This document shows, piece after piece, positions 22,832-36,622 of a stretch of 64,000 nucleotides of DNA (position 1 is its first letter; each line of letters begins with the position of its first letter). Both the position numbers and the translations under genes were made by a program. Source of the DNA: Molothrus aeneus (taxonomy: Eukaryota; Chordata; Aves; Passeriformes; Icteridae); assembly GCF_037042795.1 (NCBI RefSeq), contig NW_027099221.1:248001-312000 (forward strand), given 5' to 3'. The notes below the pieces were generated by a model. The model saw only the letters and a list, made by a program, of their open reading frames with translations, was not told where the DNA came from and did not search any database.

Positions 22832-24986
22832 GTGCCGGTCCCGGGCTTCTTTCGGCACAAACCGCTCTCAGGAGCTCCCTGCGCTCGCCACAATGCTCTG
22901 TGTGCGAAGAAGCCGCTTCTTCGCCTCCGGGAGAATCGGCGAGCGGCAGCTTCCCAAAGGCGAAGATGCAAGCTGCAGCACGCAGGCACAGTGTGGGCAG
23001 CCTTCAGACTTAGAGAAAACAGTACTTTACCACTCTCCTGCCTTTTCCATGGTTATTCTATTGGAAAAGAACGAGTTTTGGACAACTACCTTTCATTCTT
23101 GCCAAACTCTTTGCAGACCCCCGTGCAAGCTTTAGAACAAGATTTTGGATGTTTTCTTTCCTGGCAGAGTTTCTCCTTGCAAGATATGGTGGAAAAGCTT
23201 TTTGCTGAGTGTAGAGCGGCAAGACACGCAGAAGACGCAGATACGCAGCTCTCCGAAGCTAAGTGCCGGTCCCGGGCTTCTTTCGGCACAAACCGCTCTC
23301 AGGAGCTCCCTGCGCTCGCCACAATGCTCTGTGTGCGAAGAAGCCGCTTCTTCGCCTCCGGAAGAGTCGGCGAGCGGCAGCTTCCCAAAGGCGAAGATGC
23401 AAGCTGCAGCACACAGGCACAGTGTGGGCAGCCTTCAGACTTAGAGAAAACAGTACTTTACCACTCTCCTGCCTTTTCCATGGTTATTCTATTGGAAAAG
23501 AACGAGTTTTGGACAACTACCTTTCATTCTTGCCAAACTCTTTGCAGACCCCCGTGCAAGCTTTAGAACAAGATTTTGGATGTTTTCTTTCCTGGCAGAG
23601 TTTCTCCTTGCAAGATATGGTGGAAAAGCTTTTTGCTGAGTGTAGAGCGGCAAGACACGCAGAAGACGCAGATACGCAGCTCTCCGAAGCTAAGTGCCGG
23701 TCCCGGGCTTCTTTCGGCACAAACCGCTCTCAGGAGCTCCCTGCGCTCGCCACAATGCTCTGTGTGCGAAGAAGCCGCTTCTTCGCCTCCGGGAGAATCG
23801 GCGAGCGGCAGCTTCCCAAAGGCGAAGATGCAAGCTGCAGCACACAGGCACAGTGTGGGCAGCATTCAGACTTAGAGAAAACAGTACTTTACCACTCTCC
23901 TGCCTTTTCCATGGTTATTCTATTGGAAAAGAACGAGTTTTGGACAACTACCTTTCATTCTTGCCAAACTCTTTGCAGACCCCCGTGCAAGCTTTAGAAC
24001 AAGATTTTGGATGTTTTCTTTCCTGGCAGAGTTTCTCCTTGCAAGATATGGTGGAAAAGCTTTTTGCTGAGTGTAGAGCGGCAAGACACGCAGAAGACGC
24101 AGATACGCAGCTCTCCGAAGCTAAGTGCCGGTCCCGGGCTTCTTTCGGCACAAACCGCTCTCAGGAGCTCCCTGCGCTCGCCACAATGCTCTGTGTGCGA
24201 AGAAGCCGCTTCTTCGCCTGCGGGAGAATCGGCGAGCGGCAGCTTCCCAAAGGCGAAGATGCAAGCTGCAGCACACAGGCACAGTGTGGGCAGCATTCAG
24301 ACTTAGAGAAAACAGTACTTTACCACTCTCCTGCCTTTTCCATGGTTATTCTATTGGAAAAGAACGAGTTTTGGACAACTACCTTTCATTCTTGCCAAAC
24401 TCTTTGCAGACCCCCGTGCAAGCTTTAGAACAAGATTTTGGATGTTTTCTTTCCTGGCAGAGTTTCTCCTTGCAAGATATGGTGGAAAAGCTTTTTGCTG
24501 AGTGTAGAGCGGCAAGACACGCAGAAGACGCAGATACGCAGCTCTCCGAAGCTAAGTACCGGTCCCGGGCTTCTTTCGGCACAAACCGCTCTCAGGAGCT
24601 CCCTGCGCTCGCCACAATGCTCTGTGTGCGAAGAAGCCGCTTCTTCGCCTCCGGGAGAATCGGCGAGCGGCAGCTTCCCAAAGGCGAAGATGCAAGCTGC
24701 AGCACACAGGCACAGTGTGGGCAGCCTTCAGACTTAGAGAAAACAGAACTTTACCACTCTCCTGCCTTTTCCATGGTTATTCTATTGGAAAAGAATGAGT
24801 TTTGGACAACTACCTTTCATTCTTGCCAAACTCTTTGCAGACCCCCGTGCAAGCTTTAGAACAAGATTTTGGATGTTTTCTTTCCTGGCAGAGTTTCTCC
24901 TTGCAAGATATGGTGGAAAAGCTTTTTGCTGAGTGTAGAGCGGCAAGACACGCAGAAGACGCAGATACGCAGCTCTCCGAAGCTAA
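22832..24986 (+). repeat. 10-unit duplication, left copy (units 53 to 57)
   Basis: Ordered units: an AGCACGCAGG unit, a CCGGAAGAGTCGG unit (about 23358), a GGCAGCATTC unit (about 23867), then a CCTGCGGG plus GGCAGCATTC unit (about 24218-24298). The same order returns 4310 bp later (10 units). The last unit also carries AAGTACCGG, ACAGAACTT and AAGAATGAG. The CCGGAAGAGTCGG unit links this segment to block A (about 6549 and 12583). Confidence 0.75.
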
Positions 24987-27141
24987 GTGCCGGTCCCGGG
25001 CTTCTTTCGGCACAAACCGCTCTCAGGAGCTCCCTGCGCTCGCCACAATGCTCTGTGTGCGAAGAAGCCGCTTCTTCGCCTCCGGGAGAATCGGCGAGCG
25101 GCAGCTTCCCAAAGGCGAAGATGCAAGCTGCAGCACACAGGCACAGTGTGGGCAGCCTTCAGACTTAGAGAAAACAGTACTTTACCACTCTCCTGCCTTT
25201 TCCATGGTTATTCTATTGGAAAAGAACGAGTTTTGGACAACTACCTTTCATTCTTGCCAAACTCTTTGCAGACCCCCGTGCAAGCTTTAGAACAAGATTT
25301 TGGATGTTTTCTTTCCTGGCAGAGTTTCTCCTTGCAAGATATGCTGGAAAAGCTTTTTGCTGAGTGTAGAGCGGCAAGACACGCAGAAGACGCAGATACG
25401 CAGCTCTCCGAAGCTAAGTGCCGGTCCCGGGCTTCTTTTGGCACAAACCGCTCTCAGGAGCTCCCTGCACTCGCCACAATGCTCTGTGTGCGAAGAAGCC
25501 GCTTCTTCGCCTCTGGGAGAATCGGCGAGCGGCAGCTTCCCAAAGGCGAAGATGCAAGCTGCAGCACGCAGGCACAGTGTGGGCAGCCTTCAGACTTAGA
25601 GAAAACAGTACTTTACCACTCTCCTGCCTTTTCCATGGTTATTCTATTGGAAAAGAACGAGTTTTGGACAACTACCTTTCATTCTTGCCAAACTCTTTGC
25701 AGACCCCCGTGCAAGCTTTAGAACAAGATTTTGGATGTTTTCTTTCCTGGCAGAGTTTCTCCTTGCAAGATATGGTGGAAAAGCTTTTTGCTGAGTGTAG
25801 AGCGGCAAGACACGCAGAAGACGCAGATACGCAGCTCTCCGAAGCTAAGTGCCGGTCCCGGGCTTCTTTCGGCACAAACCGCTCTCAGGAGCTCCCTGCG
25901 CTCGCCACAATGCTCTGTGTGCGAAGAAGCCGCTTCTTCGCCTCCGGGAGAATCGGCGAGCGGCAGCTTCCCAAAGGCGAAGATGCAAGCTGCAGCACGC
26001 AGGCACAGTGTGGGCAGCCTTCAGACTTAGAGAAAACAGTACTTTACCACTCTCCTGCCTTTTCCATGGTTATTCTATTGGAAAAGAACGAGTTTTGGAC
26101 AACTACCTTTCATTCTTGCCAAACTCTTTGCAGACCCCCGTGCAAGCTTTAGAACAAGATTTTGGATGTTTTCTTTCCTGGCAGAGTTTCTCCTTGCAAG
26201 ATATGGTGGAAAAGCTTTTTGCTGAGTGTAGAGCGGCAAGACACGCAGAAGACGCAGATACGCAGCTCTCCGAAGCTAAGTACCGGTCCCGGGCTTCTTT
26301 CGGCACAAACCGCTCTCAGGAGCTCCCTGCGCTCGCCACAATGCTCTGTGTGCGAAGAAGCCGCTTCTTCGCCTCCGGGAGAATCGGCGAGCGGCAGCTT
26401 CCCAAAGGCGAAGATGCAAGCTGCAGCACACAGGCACAGTGTGGGCAGCATTCAGACTTAGAGAAAACAGTACTTTACCACTCTCCTGCCTTTTCCATGG
26501 TTATTCTATTGGAAAAGAACGAGTTTTGGACAACTACCTTTCATTCTTGCCAAACTCTTTGCAGACCCCCGTGCAAGCTTTAGAACAAGATTTTGGATGT
26601 TTTCTTTCCTGGCAGAGTTTCTCCTTGCAAGATATGGTGGAAAAGCTTTTTGCTGAGTGTAGAGCGGCAAGACACGCAGAAGACGCAGATACGCAGCTCT
26701 CCGAAGCTAAGTGCCGGTCCCGGGCTTCTTTCGGCACAAACCGCTCTCAGGAGCTCCCTGCGCTCGCCACAATGCTCTGTGTGCGAAGAAGCCGCTTCTT
26801 CGCCTGCGGGAGAATCGGCGAGCGGCAGCTTCCCAAAGGCGAAGATGCAAGCTGCAGCACGCAGGCACAGTGTGGGCAGCCTTCAGACTTAGAGAAAACA
26901 GTACTTTACCACTCTCCTGCCTTTTCCATGGTTATTCTATTGGAAAAGAACGAGTTTTGGACAACTACCTTTCATTCTTGCCAAACTCTTTGCAGACCCC
27001 CGTGCAAGCTTTAGAACAAGATTTTGGATGTTTTCTTTCCTGGCAGAGTTTCTCCTTGCAAGATATGGTGGAAAAGCTTTTTGCTGAGTGTAGAGCGGCA
27101 AGACACGCAGAAGACGCAGATACGCAGCTCTCCGAAGCTAA
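24987..27141 (+). repeat. Intervening units 58 to 62
   Basis: The first unit has ATATGCTGG (about 25341), shared with units at about 30082 and 31375. The next has three CpG-type changes close together (TTTTGGCAC, CTGCACTCG, CCTCTGGG at about 25437-25515). A unit with AAGTACCGG and GGCAGCATTC follows at 26280, and a CCTGCGGG unit at about 26804. The last AAGTACCGG in the window is here. Confidence 0.65.
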
Positions 27142-28865
27142 GTGCCGGTCCCGGGCTTCTTTCGGCACAAACCGCTCTCAGGAGCTCCCTGCGCTCGCCA
27201 CAATGCTCTGTGTGCGAAGAAGCCGCTTCTTCGCCTCCGGGAGAATCGGCGAGCGGCAGCTTCCCAAAGGCGAAGATGCAAGCTGCAGCACGCAGGCACA
27301 GTGTGGGCAGCCTTCAGACTTAGAGAAAACAGTACTTTACCACTCTCCTGCCTTTTCCATGGTTATTCTATTGGAAAAGAACGAGTTTTGGACAACTACC
27401 TTTCATTCTTGCCAAACTCTTTGCAGACCCCCGTGCAAGCTTTAGAACAAGATTTTGGATGTTTTCTTTCCTGGCAGAGTTTCTCCTTGCAAGATATGGT
27501 GGAAAAGCTTTTTGCTGAGTGTAGAGCGGCAAGACACGCAGAAGACGCAGATACGCAGCTCTCCGAAGCTAAGTGCCGGTCCCGGGCTTCTTTCGGCACA
27601 AACCGCTCTCAGGAGCTCCCTGCGCTCGCCACAATGCTCTGTGTGCGAAGAAGCCGCTTCTTCGCCTCTGGAAGAGTCGGCGAGCGGCAGCTTCCCAAAG
27701 GCGAAGATGCAAGCTGCAGCACACAGGCACAGTGTGGGCAGCCTTCAGACTTAGAGAAAACAGTACTTTACCACTCTCCTGCCTTTTCCATGGTTATTCT
27801 ATTGGAAAAGAACGAGTTTTGGACAACTACCTTTCATTCTTGCCAAACTCTTTGCAGACCCCCGTGCAAGCTTTAGAACAAGATTTTGGATGTTTTCTTT
27901 CCTGGCAGAGTTTCTCCTTGCAAGATATGGTGGAAAAGCTTTTTGCTGAGTGTAGAGCGGCAAGACACGCAGAAGACGCAGATACGCAGCTCTCCGAAGC
28001 TAAGTGCCGGTCCCGGGCTTCTTTCGGCACAAACCGCTCTCAGGAGCTCCCTGCGCTCGCCACAATGCTCTGTGTGCGAAGAAGCCGCTTCTTCGCCTCC
28101 GGGAGAATCGGCGAGCGGCAGCTTCCCAAAGGCGAAGATGCAAGCTGCAGCACACAGGCACAGTGTGGGCAGCATTCAGACTTAGAGAAAACAGTACTTT
28201 ACCACTCTCCTGCCTTTTCCATGGTTATTCTATTGGAAAAGAACGAGTTTTGGACAACTACCTTTCATTCTTGCCAAACGCTTTGCAGACCCCCGTGCAA
28301 GCTTTAGAACAAGATTTTGGATGTTTTCTTTCCTGGCAGAGTTTCTCCTTGCAAGATATGGTGGAAAAGCTTTTTGCTGAGTGTAGAGCGGCAAGACACG
28401 CAGAAGACGCAGATACGCAGCTCTCCGAAGCTAAGTGTCGGTCCCGGGCTTCTTTCGGCACAAACCGCTCTCAGGAGCTCCCTGCGCTCGCCACAATGCT
28501 CTGTGTGCGAAGAAGCCGCTTCTTCGCCTGCGGGAGAATCGGCGAGCGGCAGCTTCCCAAAGGCGAAGATGCAAGCTGCAGCACACAGGCACAGTGTGGG
28601 CAGCATTCAGACTTAGAGAAAACAGTACTTTACCACTCTCCTGCCTTTTCCATGGTTATTCTATTGGAAAAGAACGAGTTTTGGACAACTACCTTTCATT
28701 CTTGCCAAACTCTTTGCAGACCCCCGTGCAAGCTTTAGAACAAGATTTTGGATGTTTTCTTTCCTGGCAGAGTTTCTCCTTGCAAGATATGGTGGAAAAG
28801 CTTTTTGCTGAGTGTAGAGCGGCAAGACACGCAGAAGACGCAGATACGCAGCTCTCCGAAGCTAA
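27142..28865 (+). repeat. 10-unit duplication, right copy (units 63 to 66)
   Basis: Repeats the marker order of 22832-24555 at +4310 bp. The marker unit now reads CCTCTGGAAGAGTCGG (about 27664), the older CCGGAAGAGTCGG plus one CpG transition, so it appears derived from the left copy or a sister. The GGCAGCATTC unit (about 28171) also carries AAACGCTTT. The CCTGCGGG plus GGCAGCATTC unit follows, with a private AAGTGTCGG at about 28434. Confidence 0.75.
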
Positions 28866-31800
28866 GTGCCGGTCCCGGGCTTCTTTCGGCACAAACCGCT
28901 CTCAGGAGCTCCCTGCGCTCGCCACAATGCTCTGTGTGCGAAGAAGCCGCTTCTTCGCCTCCGGGAGAATCGGCGAGCGGCAGCTTCCCAAAGGCGAAGA
29001 TGCAAGCTGCAGCACGCAGGCACAGTGTGGGCAGCCTTCAGACTTAGAGAAAACAGTACTTTACCACTCTCCTGCCTTTTCCATGGTTATTCTATTGGAA
29101 AAGAACGAGTTTTGGACAACTACCTTTCATTCTTGCCAAACTCTTTGCAGACCCCCGTGCAAGCTTTAGAACAAGATTTTGGATGTTTTCTTTCCTGGCA
29201 GAGTTTCTCCTTGCAAGATATGGTGGAAAAGCTTTTTGCTGAGTGTAGAGCGGCAAGACACGCAGAAGACGCAGATACGCAGCTCTCCGAAGCTAAGTGC
29301 CGGTCCCGGGCTTCTTTCGGCACAAACCGCTCTCAGGAGCTCCCTGCGCTCGCCACAATGCTCTGTGTGCGAAGAAGCCGCTTCTTCGCCTCCGGGAGAA
29401 TCGGCGAGCGGCAGCTTCCCAAAGGCGAAGATGCAAGCTGCAGCACGCAGGCACAGTGTGGGCAGCATTCAGACTTAGAGAAAACAGTACTTTACCACTC
29501 TCCTGCCTTTTCCATGGTTATTCTATTGGAAAAGAACGAGTTTTGGACAACTACCTTTCATTCTTGCCAAACTCTTTGCAGACCCCCGTGCAAGCTTTAG
29601 AAGAAGATTTTGGATGTTTTCTTTCCTGGCAGAGTTTCTCCTTGCAAGATATGGTGGAAAAGCTTTTTGCTGAGTGTAGAGCGGCAAGACACGCAGAAGA
29701 CGCAGATACGCAGCTCTCCGAAGCTAAGTGCCGGTCCCGGGCTTCTTTCGGCACAAACCGCTCTCAGGAGCTCCCTGCGCTCGCCACAATGCTCTGTGTG
29801 CGAAGAAGCCGCTTCTTCGCCTCCGGGAGAATCGGCGAGCGGCAGCTTCCCAAAGGCGAAGATGCAAGCTGCAGCACACAGGCACAGTGTGGGCAGCCTT
29901 CAGACTTAGAGAAAACAGTACTTTACCACTCTCCTGCCTTTTCCATGGTTATTCTATTGGAAAAGAACGAGTTTTGGACAACTACCTTTCATTCTTGCCA
30001 AACTCTTTGCAGACCCCCGTGCAAGCTTTAGAACAAGATTTTGGATGTTTTCTTTCCTGGCAGAGTTTCTCCTTGCAAGATATGCTGGAAAAGCTTTTTG
30101 CTGAGTGTAGAGCGGCAAGACACGCAGAAGACGCAGATACGCAGCTCTCCGAAGCTAAGTGCCGGTCCCGGGCTTCTTTCGGCACAAACCGCTCTCAGGA
30201 GCTCCCTGCGCTCGCCACAATGCTCTGTGTGCGAAGAAGCCGCTTCTTCGCCTCCGGGAGAATCGGCGAGCGGCAGCTTCCCAAAGGCGAAGATGCAAGC
30301 TGCAGCACACAGGCACAGTGTGGGCAGCCTTCAGACTTAGAGAAAACAGTACTTTACCACTCTCCTGCCTTTTCCATGGTTATTCTATTGGAAAAGAACG
30401 AGTTTTGGACAACTACCTTTCATTCTTGCCAAACTCTTTGCAGACCTCCGTGCAAGCTTTAGAACAAGATTTTGGATGTTTTCTTTCCTGGCAGAGTTTC
30501 TCCTTGCAAGATATGGTGGAAAAGCTTTTTGCTGAGTGTAGAGCGGCAAGACACGCAGAAGACGCAGATACGCAGCTCTCCGAAGCTAAGTGCCGGTCCC
30601 GGGCTTCTTTCGGCACAAACCGCTCTCAGGAGCTCCCTGCGCTCGCCACAATGCTCTGTGTGCGAAGAAGCCGCTTCTTCGCCTCCGGGAGAATCGGCGA
30701 GCGGCAGCTTCCCAAAGGCGAAGATGCAAGCTGCAGCACACAGGCACAGTGTGGGCAGCCTTCAGACTTAGAGAAAACAGTACTTTACCACTCTCCTGCC
30801 TTTTCCATGGTTATTCTATTGGAAAAGAACGAGTTTTGGACAACTACCTTTCATTCTTGTCAAACTCTTTGCAGACCCCCGTGCAAGCTTTAGAACAAGA
30901 TTTTGGATGTTTTCTTTCCTGGCAGAGTTTCTCCTTGCAAGATATGGTGGAAAAGCTTTTTGCTGAGTGTAGAGCGGCAAGACACGCAGAAGACGCAGAT
31001 ACGCAGCTCTCCGAAGCTAAGTGCCGGTCCCGGGCTTCTTTCGGCACAAACCGCTCTCAGGAGCTCCCTGCGCTCGCCACAATGCTCTGTGTGCGAAGAA
31101 GCCGCTTCTTCGCCTCCGGGAGAATCGGCGAGCGGCAGCTTCCCAAAGGCGAAGATGCAAGCTGCAGCACACAGGCACAGTGTGGGCAGCATTCAGACTT
31201 AGAGAAAACAGTACTTTACCACTCTCCTGCCTTTTCCATGGTTATTCTATTGGAAAAGAACGAGTTTTGGACAACTACCTTTCATTCTTGCCAAACGCTT
31301 TGCAGACCCCCGTGCAAGCTTTAGAACAAGATTTTGGATGTTTTCTTTCCTGGCAGAGTTTCTCCTTGCAAGATATGCTGGAAAAGCTTTTTGCTGAGTG
31401 TAGAGCGGCAAGACACGCAGAAGACGCAGATACGCAGCTCTCCGAAGCTAAGTGCCGGTCCCGGGCTTCTTTCGGCACAAACCGCTCTCAGGAGCTCCCT
31501 GCGCTCGCCACAATGCTCTGTGTGCGAAGAAGCCGCTTCTTCGCCTCCGGGAGAATCGGCGAGCGGCAGCTTCCCAAAGGCGAAGATGCAAGCTGCAGCA
31601 CGCAGGCACAGTGTGGGCAGCCTTCAGACTTAGAGAAAACAGTACTTTACCACTCTCCTGCCTTTTCCATGGTTATTCTATTGGAAAAGAACGAGTTTTG
31701 GACAACTACCTTTCATTCTTGCCAAACTCTTTGCAGACCCCCGTGCAAGCTTTAGAAGAAGATTTTGGATGTTTTCTTTCCTGGCAGAGTTTCTCCTTGC

Positions 31801-31882
31801 AAGATATGGTGGAAAAGCTTTTTGCTGAGTGTAGAGCGGCAAGACACGCAGAAGACGCAGATACGCAGCTCTCCGAAGCTAA
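28866..31882 (+). repeat. Transition units 67 to 73
   Basis: Contains an AGAAGAAGA unit (about 29600), ATATGCTGG (about 30082 and 31375, three units apart), ACCTCCGTG (about 30445), TTGTCAAAC (about 30858; otherwise only at about 17928, 30 units to the left) and a GGCAGCATTC plus AAACGCTTT unit (about 31190-31300). Variants typical of the right half become frequent from here. Confidence 0.65.
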
Positions 31883-34800
31883 GTGCCGGTCCCGGGCTTC
31901 TTTCGGCACAAACCGCTCTCAGGAGCTCCCTGCGCTCGCCACAATGCTCTGTGTGCGAAGAAGCCGCTTCTTCGCCTCCGGGAGAATCGGCGAGCGGCAG
32001 CTTCCCAAAGGCGAAGATGCAAGCTGCAGCACACAGGCACAGTGTGGGCAGCATTCAGACTTAGAGAAAACAGTACTTTACCACTCTCCTGCCTTTTCCA
32101 TGGTTATTCTATTGGAAAAGAACGAGTTTTGGACAACTACCTTTCATTCTTGCCAAACGCTTTGCAGACCCCCGTGCAAGCTTTAGAACAAGATTTTGGA
32201 TGTTTTCTTTCCTGGCAGAGTTTCTCCTTGCAAGATATGGTGGAAAAGCTTTTTGCTGAGTGTAGAGCGGCAAGACACGCAGAAGACGCAGATACGCAGC
32301 TCTCCGAAGCTAAGTGCCGGTCCCGGGCTTCTTTCGGCACAAACCGCTCTCAGGAGCTCCCTGCGCTCGCCACAATGCTCTGTGTGCGAAGAAGCCGCTT
32401 CTTCGCCTCCGGGAGAATCGGCGAGCGGCAGCTTCCCAAAGGCGAAGATGCAAGCTGCAGCACACAGGCACAGTGTGGGCAGCCTTCAGACTTAGAGAAA
32501 ACAGTACTTTACCACTCTCCTGCCTTTTCCATGGTTATTCTATTGGAAAAGAACGAGTTTTGGACAACTACCTTTCATTCTTGCCAAACTCTTTGCAGAC
32601 CCCCGTGCAAGCTTTAGAACAAGATTTTGGATGTTTTCTTTCCTGGCAGAGTTTCTCCTTGCAAGATATGGTGGAAAAGCTTTTTGCTGAGTGTAGAGCG
32701 GCAAGACACGCAGAAGACGCAGATACGCAGCTCTCCGAAGCTAAGTGCCGGTCCCGGGCTTCTTTCGGCACAAACCGCTCTCAGGAGCTCCCTGCGCTCG
32801 CCACAATGCTCTGTGTGCGAAGAAGCCGCTTCTTCGCCTCCGGGAGAATCGGCGAGCGGCAGCTTCCCAAAGGCGAAGATGCAAGCTGCAGCACGCAGGC
32901 ACAGTGTGGGCAGCCTTCAGACTTAGAGAAAACAGTACTTTACCACTCTCCTGCCTTTTCCATGGTTATTCTATTGGAAAAGAACGAGTTTTGGACAACT
33001 ACCTTTCATTCTTGCCAAACTCTTTGCAGACCCCCGTGCAAGCTTTAGAACAAGATTTTGGATGTTTTCTTTCCTGGCAGAGTTTCTCCTTGCAAGATAT
33101 GGTGGAAAAGCTTTTTGCTGAGTGTAGAGCGGCAAGACACGCAGAAGACGCAGATACGCAGCTCTCCGAAGCTAAGTGCCGGTCCCGGGCTTCTTTCGGC
33201 ACAAACCGCTCTCAGGAGCTCCCTGCGCTCGCCACAATGCTCTGTGTGCGAAGAAGCCGCTTCTTCGCCTCCGGGAGAATCGGCGAGCGGCAGCTTCCCA
33301 AAGGCGAAGATGCAAGCTGCAGCACGCAGGCACAGTGTGGGCAGCCTTCAGACTTAGAGAAAACAGTACTTTACCACTCTCCTGCCTTTTCCATGGTTAT
33401 TCTATTGGAAAAGAACGAGTTTTGGACAACTACCTTTCATTCTTGCCAAACTCTTTGCAGACCCCCGTGCAAGCTTTAGAACAAGATTTTGGATGTTTTC
33501 TTTCCTGGCAGAGTTTCTCCTTGCAAGATATGGTGGAAAAGCTTTTTGCTGAGTGTAGAGCGGCAAGACACGCAGAAGACGCAGATACGCAGCTCTCCGA
33601 AGCTAAGTGCCGGTCCCGGGCTTCTTTCGGCACAAACCGCTCTCAGGAGCTCCCTGCGCTCGCCACAATGCTCTGTGTGCGAAGAAGCCGCTTCTTCGCC
33701 TCCGGGAGAATCGGCGAGCGGCAGCTTCCCAAAGGCGAAGATGCAAGCTGCAGCACACAGGCACAGTGTGGGCAGCCTTCAGACTTAGAGAAAACAGTAC
33801 TTTACCACTCTCCTGCCTTTTCCATGGTTATTCTATTGGAAAAGAACGAGTTTTGGACAACTACCTTTCATTCTTGCCAAACGCTTTGCAGACCCCCGTG
33901 CAAGCTTTAGAACAAGATTTTGGATGTTTTCTTTCCTGGCAGAGTTTCTCCTTGCAAGATATGGTGGAAAAGCTTTTTGCTGAGTGTAGAGCGGCAAGAC
34001 ACGCAGAAGACGCAGATACGCAGCTCTCCGAAGCTAAGTGCCGGTCCCGGGCTTCTTTCGGCACAAACCGCTCTCAGGAGCTCCCTGCGCTCGCCACAAT
34101 GCTCTGTGTGCGAAGAAGCCGCTTCTTCGCCTCCGGGAGAATCGGCGAGCGGCAGCTTCCCAAAGGCGAAGATGCAAGCTGCAGCACACAGGCACAGTGT
34201 GGGCAGCCTTCAGACTTAGAGAAAACAGTACTTTACCACTCTCCTGCCTTTTCCATGGTTATTCTATTGGAAAAGAACGAGTTTTGGACAACTACCTTTC
34301 ATTCTTGCCAAACTCTTTGCAGACCCCCGTGCAAGCTTTAGAACAAGATTTTGGATGTTTTCTTTCCTGGCAGAGTTTCTCCTTGCAAGATATGGTGGAA
34401 AAGATTTTGCTGAGTGTAGAGCGGCAAGACACGCAGAAGACGCAGATACGCAGCTCTCCGAAGCTAAGTGCCGGTCCCGGGCTTCTTTCGGCACAAACCG
34501 CTCTCAGGAGCTCCCTGCGCTCGCCACAATGCTCTGTGTGCGAAGAAGCCGCTTCTTCGCCTCCGGGAGAATCGGCGAGCGGCAGCTTCCCAAAGGCGAA
34601 GATGCAAGCTGCAGCACACAGGCACAGTGTGGGCAGCCTTCAGACTTAGAGAAAACAGTACTTTACCACTCTCCTGCCTTTTCCATGGTTATTCTATTGG
34701 AAAAGAACGAGTTTTGGACAACTACCTTTCATTCTTGCCAAACTCTTTGCAGACCCCCGTGCAAGCTTTAGAACAAGATTTTGGATGTTTTCTTTCCTGG

Positions 34801-36622
34801 CAGAGTTTCTCCTTGCAAGATATGGTGGAAAAGCTTTTTGCTGAGTGTAGAGCGGCAAGACAGGCAGAAGACGCAGATACGCAGCTCTCCGAAGCTAAGT
34901 GCCGGTCCCGGGCTTCTTTCGGCACAAACCGCTCTCAGGAGCTCCCTGTGCTCGCCACAATGCTCTGTGTGCGAAGAAGCCGCTTCTTCGCCTCCGGGAG
35001 AATCGGCGAGCGGCAGCTTCCCAAAGGCGAAGATGCAAGCTGCAGCACGCAGGCACAGTGTGGGCAGCCTTCAGACTTAGAGAAAACAGTACTTTACCAC
35101 TCTCCTGCCTTTTCCATGGTTATTCTATTGGAAAAGAACTAGTTTTGGACAACTACCTTTCATTCTTGCCAAACGCTTTGCAGACCCCCGTGCAAGCTTT
35201 AGAACAAGATTTTGGATGTTTTCTTTCCTGGCAGAGTTTCTCCTTGCAAGATATGGTGGAAAAGCTTTTTGCTGAGTGTAGAGCGGCAAGACACGCAGAA
35301 GACGCAGATACGCAGCTCTCCGAAGCTAAGTGCCGGTCCCGGGCTTCTTTCGGCACAAACCGCTCTCAGGAGCTCCCTGCGCTCGCCACAATGCTCTGTG
35401 TGCGAAGAAGCCGCTTCTTCGCCTCCGGGAGAATCGGCGAGCGGCAGCTTCCCAAAGGCGAAGATGCAAGCTGCAGCACGCAGGCACAGTGTGGGCAGCC
35501 TTCAGACTTAGAGAAAACAGTACTTTACCACTCTCCTGCCTTTTCCATGGTTATTCTATTGGAAAAGAACGAGTTTTGGACAACTACCTTTCATTCTTGC
35601 CAAACTCTTTGCAGACCCCCGTGCAAGCTTTAGAACAAGATTTTGGATGTTTTCTTTCCTGGCAGAGTTTCTCCTTGCAAGATATGGTGGAAAAGCTTTT
35701 TGCTGAGTGTAGAGCGGCAAGACACGCCGAAGACGCAGATACGCAGCTCTCCGAAGCTAAGTGCCGGTCCCGGGCTTCTTTCGGCACAAACCGCTCTCAG
35801 GAGCTCCCTGCGCTCGCCACAATGCTCTGTGTGCGAAGAAGCCGCTTCTTCGCCTCCGGGAGAATCGGCGAGCGGCAGCTTCCCAAAGGCGAAGATGCAA
35901 GCTGCAGCACACAGGCACAGTGTGGGCAGCCTTCAGACTTAGAGAAAACAGTACTTTACCACTCTCCTGCCTTTTCCATGGTTATTCTATTGGAAAAGAA
36001 CGAGTTTTGGACAACTACCTTTCATTCTTGCCAAACTCTTTGCAGACCCCCGTGCAAGCTTTAGAAGAAGATTTTGGATGTTTTCTTTCCTGGCAGAGTT
36101 TCTCCTTGCAAGATATGGTGGAAAAGCTTTTTGCTGAGTGTAGAGCGGCAAGACACGCAGAAGACGCAGATACGCAGCTCTCCGAAGCTAAGTGCCGGTC
36201 CCGGGCTTCTTTCGGCTTAAACCGCTCTCAGGAGCTCCCTGCGCTCGCCACAATGCTCTGTGTGCGAAGAAGCCGCTTCTTCGCCTCCGGGAGAATCGGC
36301 GAGCGGCAGCTTCCCAAAGGCGAAGATGCAAGCTGCAGCACGCAGGCACAGTGTGGGCAGCCTTCAGACTTAGAGAAAACAGTACTTTACCACTCTCCTG
36401 CCTTTTCCATGGTTATTCTATTGGAAAAGAACGAGTTTTGGACAACTACCTTTCATTCTTGCCAAACTCTTTGCAGACCCCCGTGCAAGCTTTAGAACAA
36501 GATTTTGGATGTTTTCTTTCCTGGCAGAGTTTCTCCTTGCAAGATATGGTGGAAAAGCTTTTTGCTGAGTGTAGAGCGGCAAGACACGCAGAAGACGCAG
36601 ATACGCAGCTCTCCGAAGCTAA
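31883..36622 (+). repeat. 11-unit higher-order block B, copy 1 (units 74 to 84)
   Basis: Ordered markers: GGCAGCATTC plus AAACGCTTT (about 32050-32160), an ACACAG unit, two ACGCAG units, an ACACAG unit with AAACGCTTT (about 33880), then the 1-bp-shorter unit with AAAAGATTTTGC (about 34404). After these come the unit with an in-frame TAG (35140), CACGCCGAAG (about 35725), AGAAGAAGA (about 36065) and GGCTTAAAC (about 36214). Copy 2 repeats this order. Confidence 0.85.
34401..34410 (+). other. 1-bp deletion unit (AAGATTTTGC)
   Basis: The usual AAGCTTTTTGC reads AAGATTTTGC, one base shorter, making this a 430-bp unit. The same altered sequence recurs at 39139-39148, 11 units on, so the change predates the block B duplication. 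Confidence 0.9.

Noticed and set aside
34038..34649. Apparent fused open frame of 203 codons
   Set aside because: Created by the 1-bp deletion at about 34404 shifting frame inside satellite sequence; not a gene fusion.
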